From positions 1 to 36,649 of the forward strand of contig CACYLQ010000003.1 in the NCBI GenBank assembly GCA_902775195.1: a stretch of 36,649 nucleotides of DNA. Reading direction: 5' to 3'. Source of the DNA: an uncultured Pseudobutyrivibrio sp. (lineage in GTDB: Bacteria; Bacillota; Clostridia; Lachnospirales; Lachnospiraceae). Positions within the stretch are counted from its first letter, which is position 1, and each line of letters starts with the position of its first letter. Positions 31,021-36,649 of the stretch are shown here, piece by piece. The notes under the pieces are model-generated. The model ran no database searches, was not told the DNA's origin, and saw only the letters and a program-made list of their open reading frames with translations. The position numbers and the translations under genes were made by a program.

Positions 31021-31320
31021 TTATGATGTCCAAAATCCGTCATTTCCTACTATATATGCCTCCGCTGGATTTTCCGGATTATAGCATATATCAACCTCAT
31101 CCATTACTCTTTTTGTCCCTATAACCGGAAAACGCCTTTGTCCAATTGGAATAAAACCTAATTTAATAGTTTCTCCTTTGTACTTTAATTTTTCCTTAAT
31201 TTCATATTCCTCGCCATCAACTAGGTATGAAACTGTTATAAGTGTTACATCATTGCTTTTTACATGTATGTCATTGACTATTCCTGTGATTTTAATGGTA
31301 CATTTTTTCTTATTAATCAT
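31021..31320 (-). CDS. DUF3592-like protein without membrane helix, 99 aa
   Basis: Beta-rich protein with the DUF3592 core: ITVSYLVDGEEYEIKEKL, then MDEVDICYNPENPAEAYIVG (Y-N-P-x-N-P-x-x-A). Usual family members have flanking TM helices; this one is only the core domain. Located between the FHA membrane protein and the partner genes; AAGGACATACAT before the ATG. Role unknown. Confidence 0.65.
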   Translation of the reverse strand: MINKKKCTIKITGIVNDIHVKSNDVTLITVSYLVDGEEYEIKEKLKYKGETIKLGFIPIGQRRFPVIGTKRVMDEVDICYNPENPAEAYIVGNDGFWTS

Positions 31321-31375
31321 ATGTATGTCCTTATTATTTCATCAAAATCCTTTGAAATATGGTGTTGGTATTTTC

Positions 31376-32008
31376 TTACGCACCATAAATAAACTCTTCA
31401 TTTGCAAGCTTTAGCACATCTCCATCATTCAACAATACCTGTCTCTCGCTTTGAAGCTTAATACCATTAATCCAAGAACCATTTGTTGAATTGCAATCCT
31501 TTACATATGTGCCATTCTTACCTCTGGTAAAAACTACATGCTGACGGCTAATTGCCCTATTATTGCTAATGCAATAATCTGCATGCATCCTATCCTTTCC
31601 AACAGAAAAATCTGATTTAGTTATTTCAATAGTCTCATTAGTATTCTTTCTTGTAAGCTTACCTAAAGAAACAGCCTGCACCATATCATTTGAATCTAAT
31701 ATAGTAGTTGCTCCATCTTCCACTGGATTTAAAGCTGCTTTGCTTAAAACAGTAGTTGCATCGCCATAATCAATATTTGCAGACCTTACATTGCGGTAAG
31801 AAGGTCCTGTATATACCGATTTGCTTCTCTTCTTTTCGCTTTTAATAGTTTTATTTGAGTTTATTATTTTTATCTCTGATGGAGATTCTCTAAAATCTTC
31901 TCTTTGATTCTTATTCCTAAGTAACAGTACTACTCCGACAATAATCAAAACTATTACAAGCAGTAATTCTAAACCTACAATCATCATCCAAATGTTTAAT
32001 GTGTTCAT
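31376..32008 (-). CDS. Membrane-anchored FHA-domain protein, 210 aa
   Basis: TM helix at about 8-30 (MIVGLELLLVIVLIIVGVVL), basic cytosolic linker (residues 31-130) with two candidate phosphothreonine sites (ATTVL 84-88; ATTIL 100-104), and an FHA domain at about 133-210 with SVGKDRMHADYC, SRQH (154-157) and STNGSWING (174-182), so the phosphate-binding residues are present. The FHA domain is very close to that of 14319-15833 (SRQH, LANEEF/LSNEEF). Probably recruited to, or phosphorylated by, the kinase at 16310-17992. Start: ATG with AAGGAGAGGAATAG. Candidate promoter at 32058-32085. Confidence 0.88.
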   Translation of the reverse strand: MNTLNIWMMIVGLELLLVIVLIIVGVVLLLRNKNQREDFRESPSEIKIINSNKTIKSEKKRSKSVYTGPSYRNVRSANIDYGDATTVLSKAALNPVEDGATTILDSNDMVQAVSLGKLTRKNTNETIEITKSDFSVGKDRMHADYCISNNRAISRQHVVFTRGKNGTYVKDCNSTNGSWINGIKLQSERQVLLNDGDVLKLANEEFIYGA

Positions 32009-32057
32009 CTATTCCTCTCCTTCAACTTGAATTTTCAATTTCATTCTTCACATTTAA

Positions 32058-32085
32058 ATTATGAATAGTTGCCTTCCCATGACAA
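32058..32085 (-). promoter_or_regulatory. Candidate sigma-A promoter for the FHA/toxin operon
   Basis: Minus strand TTGTCA (32080-32085) and CATAAT (32058-32063) are separated by 16 bases, 50 bases before the FHA gene ATG. It lies just after the terminator that closes the WXG100 unit, where a new promoter is needed. Confidence 0.45.
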
Positions 32086-32133
32086 CCTCATTTATAAATT
32101 GAACTCTCTCAACCTATAAATCAATTTGCCTAA

Positions 32134-32175
32134 AAAATAGTATTTTGCGACAGACAAAATGCCTGCCGCAAAATA
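32134..32175 (-). terminator. Rho-independent terminator after the WXG100 gene
   Basis: A 13-bp stem (arms 32163-32175 and 32141-32153, TATTTTGCGGCAG against CTGTCGCAAAATA with one G-U pair) encloses a 9-base loop. It is followed in the mRNA by CTATTTTTTAG. It lies 15 bases after the stop of the WXG100 gene and is the clearest terminator in the window. Confidence 0.88.
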
Positions 32176-32190
32176 TTTAAGTTATATTAA

Positions 32191-32484
32191 TTAGCCCTGG
32201 AACTGAGCTGCGATATCGCTATCAGTTGTCTCTACGATAGATGCTGTAGAATCAAGAGCTGCTGCGATTTCTCTGATAAGCTCTTCTGCCTTCTGGAATC
32301 CTGGCTTAAGCTCCTCGTAACGAGCTGCATAAGACTCGCTAGCCTGACCTTCCCACTCTGACTGAAGATTTGAAAGAAGTGAATCCATGTTTGAGATTAC
32401 TCCGTTAACTGTATCAGCCTCATTACGGTACTGACCTGCTCTTTCTCTCATCTGATCTGGTGTAATTCTAATCTGATTTGCCAT
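32191..32484 (-). CDS. esxA: WXG100 protein (EsxA-like), 97 aa
   Basis: MANQIRITPDQMRERAGQYR forms helix 1, W44-E-G46 the turn (QSEWEGQAS) and KPGFQKAEELIREIAAALD helix 2, with a tail ending DSDIAAQFQG. This is the textbook WXG100 size and pattern; such proteins are exported as helical-hairpin dimers and are needed for T7SS function. It has the strongest binding site here (AAGGAGGAAATTAAA), more GC-rich codon usage than the immunity array, and its own terminator, all consistent with high expression as a stand-alone unit. Confidence 0.95.
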   Translation of the reverse strand: MANQIRITPDQMRERAGQYRNEADTVNGVISNMDSLLSNLQSEWEGQASESYAARYEELKPGFQKAEELIREIAAALDSTASIVETTDSDIAAQFQG

Positions 32485-32516
32485 TTTAATTTCCTCCTTA
32501 TCTGGCTTATATATTT

Positions 32517-32534
32517 TTACTGGTATTCCAGTAA
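32517..32534 (-). other. Short perfect hairpin between the surface-protein and WXG100 genes
   Basis: TTACTGG / CCAGTAA, 7-bp stem with 4-base loop, in the 59-base gap. No T-run follows, so it may be an RNA-processing or stability element rather than a full terminator; it could separate expression of the two genes. Confidence 0.4.
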
Positions 32535-32543
32535 TATATCTAA

Positions 32544-35500
32544 TTAATTATTTGCTTTCTTTCTATTAGTAATAACCACTACTGCACCAATCATCACGAT
32601 AGCTACAATAATACCTACGATAGCAATTACCTTAGAAATATTGTTTATAACGCTTGTACCTACAGCTGCTTTGGAATCATTGCCGCCTGTAGTAGGTGTC
32701 AAGTTATCTGATATCAAAAGCTCTTCGGCTTTCTCTGATACAAGAATGTTGTTATATACAAGATTTGTCTTGTTTCCAGCAATATCTGAACAGATGATTT
32801 CTACCTTCTGGTAATCATCCTTTGATGGTATTGTAAGTACTACTGTTCCACCATTTTCTGAAAGCTCTTTAGCTGAGTACTCACCAAGCTTATCCCCATT
32901 TAATAGAACAGACATCTTCTCAACACCCATTGTATCTGCAGCATTGACTGAGAAATCATGGCTTGCTTCTTCATATACGCCTTCATCATCAAGACCAGAA
33001 ACTACAACGCTAGGTGCTGTAGCATCCATAAGGAATTTAACTTCTGCATCCTTTGACTGGTTGCTCTGCTTGTTAGTAGCCTTGTCCTCAGAGAATACTG
33101 TTACAGAATACATTCCATCCTTCTTGAAGTTAGAAGCATTAACTGTGTAGCTGATTGAGTGCCATCCCTTATTGTTTGTAAGGTCACTTACCTGATAGCC
33201 TCTACCCTCTGCCACATTCTTAACATTACCATCATGGGCAACTGAAACTTCCTTGCTTGTAAGGGAATCAACATTAATCTCTGTAATAACAACATCCTGT
33301 GGTCTAGTAACATAGTAGTTATCAACCATTTTCTTTGTTGCATCACTAAGAACAAAGATTGAACCGAATCTGTTAAGTGAATACTTGTAAGTCTTCTCAA
33401 CCTTGTTACCTGCCAAGTCTGTAAGCTTAACTGATAATGTATAAAGATCATCATTGCTCTTATCATGAGCTAAATCAGCAATCTCATAAGTAAATGTCTC
33501 TGCACCCTTAGTAGTTGTCATATTAGGTGAAACCTTACCTCTGTTAGAGCCTGTAAGACTAATCTCTGTAGAAGCAGCTGTAAGGTTAGCATCCTTTGAT
33601 CTGATTACTGGAACTACTCGTCCGTTGTTTGCTGACATATCCTCAACGCCTGTAATCTCAAGCTCTGGGAGAGTCAAATCGATAACGAAATCATCTGTAG
33701 TAAATACATTTGAAAGGTTACCTGCTAAATCTTCGCAAGATACTGTAAATCCATATCTACCGTCCTTATCGAACTTGATATGTGTAATATTGTTAATATC
33801 TGACTGAGTATATCCACCAAAGCTTGGTACTGGATTCTGCTCACCAGAATTCTTTTTAATAGTAACCTGCTCGCTTGTGAAGTTCTTCTCCTTGAATGTA
33901 AGCTCTGCTGTACGCTCATCCTTGAAGTAGATACCGTTCATAGCGTTGTTGTTATCAAATGTCACATCGATAACTGGTGCTGTCTTGTCAATGACAAATT
34001 CAGCATTGTAGTTGCTGTCTGTCTCTGTAGTTACTACAGCCTTATTACCAGCCTTATCGTAGAAATCTACCTTTGAAATCTGGTACTCACCATCCTGATC
34101 AAATAGGATAGTGCCTGTAAATTTGCTGCTTGAGCCTGACATTCCGTTGAATGTAGGTGTTCCGTACTTAGACTGAACTGTAATGCCTGAGTTTATATTA
34201 GCCTCAGCTGATGAAAGATTTTCAAATACTTCCTCATCCTCAAGAACAACTGTTGCTGTTCTGTTAGCCTTGTAATATTTCTCATGCTTAAACTCGTTAT
34301 TATCGAAGTTGATAGTTACCTTTGGAGCAACTGTATCAATTACGAAATCATCTACCTTATAAGCTTCTGATTCGTTTCCTGCTAAGTCTGTTACAACTAC
34401 AGTAAATCCATAATGGCCATCCTTATTGAAAGAAAGCTTTGAAATATTCTTTATACCGTCAGTTGTAAACTTCTGTAATTCAGGAAGCTCTGTATACTTG
34501 CTATCACCCTTCTCAACCTTAACTCCAGCCTCTGAGAAATACTTCTCAGTGATTGTAAGCTCTGCTGTACGGAATGCGTTGTAGTACATCTTCTGCTTTG
34601 CATTATTATTGTCAAAAGCTACTGCTATAGTTGGAGCAGTCTTATCAATAATAAATTCATTCGCCTTATCATTGATTTCTGTGCAGTTACCTGCCATATC
34701 ATAAATCTTACCAGTAACTACATACTCACCTTCAGCTGTCACATTAAGCTTAAGAGTGTCTGAAGTAATCTCATCTTTAGCAATCTTAGAAGAATTATCT
34801 TCTGCTACCTCTACATGTGACTTAGATGAAAGGTATTTATCAGTTACTTTTACACTAACCTCTACATCATCCTTGTAGTATTTACCGTTTAATCTAGAAG
34901 CGTTTGAAGAGTAGCTGATTTTTTCAACTACTGGAGCCTTAGTATCAACAATGAATGTATTCTTTTCATCGTTAATTTCTGTGCAGTTACCAGCTAAATC
35001 ATAAATCTTACCTGTTACAGTATAAGTTCCATCTTTTACAGTCACTGAAAGTGTGCTTGTCTTTGTATCATTTGTAGGCTTGTTGCTCTGCTGTCCAGAA
35101 GCATCAATAGCTGAATCATTTCTAAGATGTTCATCTGCAACATCTACAGATACTTTAACAGCTTTGTTGTAATACTTGCCATTAAGCTTCTTAGCCTCAG
35201 ATTCGTACACAGGAGCTGTGGCTGTAGGTGCTGTATTATCAATGTATGTACAAAGAGTTCTTGTATGCTCCTTGTTGCTATTCTTAAACTTGAAGGTTAC
35301 ATTGTAGGTATGCTGTCCATCAACAGTTGCTGGAACTGTGTACTGGATTGTGTTGGCATAAGCAAGCTTATACTTTGTATAAGTGATGAAGAAGAAGTGA
35401 CCTGTACCATAAGCTACCATTCTCTTATCCGAAGATACCTTAACCTTTTGGATACCGTCAGTAGAAATAGCCTTTCCGTTGGCATCAACTTCTGCAACCT

Positions 35501-36649
35501 TTACAGAATTTATATCGATTTCCTTGCTTGTTGAACCTTCCCAAGTAAGTGTCAAAGCATTCTTATGACCAGAAACATTCTTTGAATACCATTTATGGCT
35601 ATCATCAAGCTTCCACTTAGCTCCATCTGTAACTGTACCAGTGATATTAGAAACAGCTTTATCTGTATCAATATTTCTAAGAATATAGTAAAGCTCCTGT
35701 CCAACCTGACCTGACTTAACAGCCTCGCCTCTTGAGCCATCCTTAAGCTTCTGGTGAATAGCATATTCCATACTAAATCCATCAACATATACTGTATCTG
35801 CATACATATCCTCTGAAGTCCAAGAGAATGTTGCTACGCCGTTATCGAAGCCATCAAGATTCATTTGCTGATATTCATCATTAATACTAAGCTTTGCATC
35901 AATATCATCTTTGATGTCATCAAATGTCTCATCGTTAAGTGCCTCTACCTTAACTGTAGCTGTAATCTTAGTCTTTAAATCGAATGCTGTGTATGTCTGA
36001 CCACCTTCTGTAATAGTCTCTACATACTTAGCTGGATCACCTGATACTAATTCAGCCTTTATTTTTGTAATCTCTGGATTAGTATTTCTGTTATCAACTA
36101 CATTTAAGCAGCCTTTCTTATCACAGAACTTATGTGATTCATCTCCATCAACTGCTACGAAATTACATTCCTCTTTGTAGCTGAACTTCCCACCACATAA
36201 ATCACATGTGCCTGAAACACTGTGATGAGTAGCATCCGCAGATTTATATGTAAGATTTTTGCTTGTACAATCCTTTGTAGTTCCACTAGCTACATATTCA
36301 CCGCAAACTTTACACTTGTAATATAACTCGTGCTTTGAATCTGATATATGTACGTAGTCCACATCGTCTGTATTAAGGTTTTCATGCTGGCATTCGTCGT
36401 CATCACCTGAATCCCATGGCCAAGTAACCTTAGATTCTCTAAGAGTGTCCAATAAATTAAAATCTGACTCAGCTGCATCTGCCTCATCAATATTTTCTGT
36501 TGTAGTATTGCTGCTATTATCTATGGTGTCGTTACCAGAAACGGTATTGCTTTGATTAGTGCTAGAATTTGTGTCGTTAGATGTATTACCTGTTTCAATT
36601 ACTACTTCATTTGTTGTTGATGTCTGTTCGACATCGTCGGCCGTATCGG
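32544..36649 (-). CDS. Large membrane-anchored surface protein with Ig-like repeats (5' end outside window)
   Basis: The frame is open to the right edge, so the gene starts outside. From the edge: an Asn/Thr/Ser/Asp-rich linker (STTNEVVIETGNTSNDTN and similar), then Cys/His segments (CKVCGEYV, CDLCGGKF, CDKKGC; possible small metal-binding or disulphide modules), then about eight repeats opening F-I/V-I/V-D-K-T-A-P and containing YY, D-L-A-G-N and D-G-x-Y-x-V/F. This is the pattern of bacterial Ig-like surface repeats. The C-terminus has a TM helix (ISKVIAIVGIIVAIVMIGAV) and a short basic tail (TNRKKANN); no LPxTG is present. An internal TTG at 36452 is unlikely to be the start because coding continues upstream. 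Extracellular, role in adhesion or envelope unknown. Confidence 0.85.
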   Translation of the reverse strand, partial: DTADDVEQTSTTNEVVIETGNTSNDTNSSTNQSNTVSGNDTIDNSSNTTTENIDEADAAESDFNLLDTLRESKVTWPWDSGDDDECQHENLNTDDVDYVHISDSKHELYYKCKVCGEYVASGTTKDCTSKNLTYKSADATHHSVSGTCDLCGGKFSYKEECNFVAVDGDESHKFCDKKGCLNVVDNRNTNPEITKIKAELVSGDPAKYVETITEGGQTYTAFDLKTKITATVKVEALNDETFDDIKDDIDAKLSINDEYQQMNLDGFDNGVATFSWTSEDMYADTVYVDGFSMEYAIHQKLKDGSRGEAVKSGQVGQELYYILRNIDTDKAVSNITGTVTDGAKWKLDDSHKWYSKNVSGHKNALTLTWEGSTSKEIDINSVKVAEVDANGKAISTDGIQKVKVSSDKRMVAYGTGHFFFITYTKYKLAYANTIQYTVPATVDGQHTYNVTFKFKNSNKEHTRTLCTYIDNTAPTATAPVYESEAKKLNGKYYNKAVKVSVDVADEHLRNDSAIDASGQQSNKPTNDTKTSTLSVTVKDGTYTVTGKIYDLAGNCTEINDEKNTFIVDTKAPVVEKISYSSNASRLNGKYYKDDVEVSVKVTDKYLSSKSHVEVAEDNSSKIAKDEITSDTLKLNVTAEGEYVVTGKIYDMAGNCTEINDKANEFIIDKTAPTIAVAFDNNNAKQKMYYNAFRTAELTITEKYFSEAGVKVEKGDSKYTELPELQKFTTDGIKNISKLSFNKDGHYGFTVVVTDLAGNESEAYKVDDFVIDTVAPKVTINFDNNEFKHEKYYKANRTATVVLEDEEVFENLSSAEANINSGITVQSKYGTPTFNGMSGSSSKFTGTILFDQDGEYQISKVDFYDKAGNKAVVTTETDSNYNAEFVIDKTAPVIDVTFDNNNAMNGIYFKDERTAELTFKEKNFTSEQVTIKKNSGEQNPVPSFGGYTQSDINNITHIKFDKDGRYGFTVSCEDLAGNLSNVFTTDDFVIDLTLPELEITGVEDMSANNGRVVPVIRSKDANLTAASTEISLTGSNRGKVSPNMTTTKGAETFTYEIADLAHDKSNDDLYTLSVKLTDLAGNKVEKTYKYSLNRFGSIFVLSDATKKMVDNYYVTRPQDVVITEINVDSLTSKEVSVAHDGNVKNVAEGRGYQVSDLTNNKGWHSISYTVNASNFKKDGMYSVTVFSEDKATNKQSNQSKDAEVKFLMDATAPSVVVSGLDDEGVYEEASHDFSVNAADTMGVEKMSVLLNGDKLGEYSAKELSENGGTVVLTIPSKDDYQKVEIICSDIAGNKTNLVYNNILVSEKAEELLISDNLTPTTGGNDSKAAVGTSVINNISKVIAIVGIIVAIVMIGAVVVITNRKKANN

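Noticed and set aside
35127..35534. 135-codon open frame on the plus strand
   Set aside because: It lies wholly antisense to the Ig-repeat gene, has biased composition (many Cys/Ile/Leu) expected from the reverse of repeat codons, and no ribosome binding site.
36290..36490. Minus-strand 66-codon frame near the right edge
   Set aside because: It overlaps the Ig-protein frame in another phase; the latter continues to the edge with consistent Thr/Ser/Asn linker composition.

Overview
The window is one continuous type VII secretion locus (T7SSb, the Firmicutes Esx/Yuk type). Every gene I can support lies on the minus strand, so transcription runs from 36649 towards 1. The AT-rich sequence, Shine-Dalgarno motifs (AGGAGG-type) before most genes, a YukD-like ubiquitin-fold protein, an EssC ATPase and an LXG toxin operon point to a Gram-positive Clostridia, most plausibly a Lachnospiraceae relative (Butyrivibrio/Pseudobutyrivibrio type). 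That placement is inferred from content; there is no rRNA or marker gene here.

Layout in the direction of transcription. (a) 36649-32544: the 3' part of a very large surface protein with Ig-like repeats and a C-terminal membrane anchor. (b) 32484-32191: a WXG100 protein with its own rho-independent terminator. (c) 32008-27411: a membrane FHA protein, a DUF3592-like protein, a coiled-coil protein, a WXG-like protein, a DUF5081/EspG-like chaperone candidate, a 558-aa polymorphic toxin and its probable immunity gene. (d) 27301-18958: an unknown 325-aa protein, then an array of small immunity-type genes in several paralogous families, mixed with scars of toxin 3' ends (including TNT/NADase-type fragments) and with intact and broken copies of a WXG-like gene. 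(e) 18795-14319: a regulatory block with a PP2C phosphatase, a membrane Ser/Thr kinase, a membrane protein rich in TVLL motifs, and a membrane trypsin-like protein whose catalytic His and Ser are replaced and which carries a cytosolic FHA domain. (f) 14309-9030: a glycine-rich putative membrane-active toxin followed by four divergent polytopic membrane proteins, probably immunity proteins, with DUF4176 and coiled-coil genes between them. (g) 9020-4045: YukD/EsaB-like protein, EssC and a tiny membrane protein. (h) 4029-1: a classical LXG operon: DUF4176, DUF5082-like adaptor, LapA-like adaptor, 890-aa LXG toxin and a probable immunity gene cut by the window edge.

How it may work together (inference): EssC, with N-terminal FHA-like domains, powers export of WXG100 and LXG-type effectors with their small helical partners. 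The kinase, phosphatase, three FHA-bearing proteins and Thr-x-x-Leu motifs look like a phosphothreonine switch for the secretion machine, comparable in logic to the PpkA/PppA/Fha control of type VI secretion. No EssB, EsaA or EssA gene is recognisable in the window. The kinase has the same cytosolic-kinase-fold / TM / extracytoplasmic-domain order as the EssB pseudokinase and is the obvious candidate to replace it.

Most striking evolutionary signal: the locus is littered with recombination debris. There is a 386-bp near-identical repeat, two further WXG-gene stubs, several toxin-tail scars, an in-frame deleted DUF4176 stub, chimeric 5' ends, and three reading-frame breaks at homopolymers that would each be healed by removal of one base. 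No tRNA, rRNA, CRISPR array, transposase or gene-free stretch above 300 bases was found.
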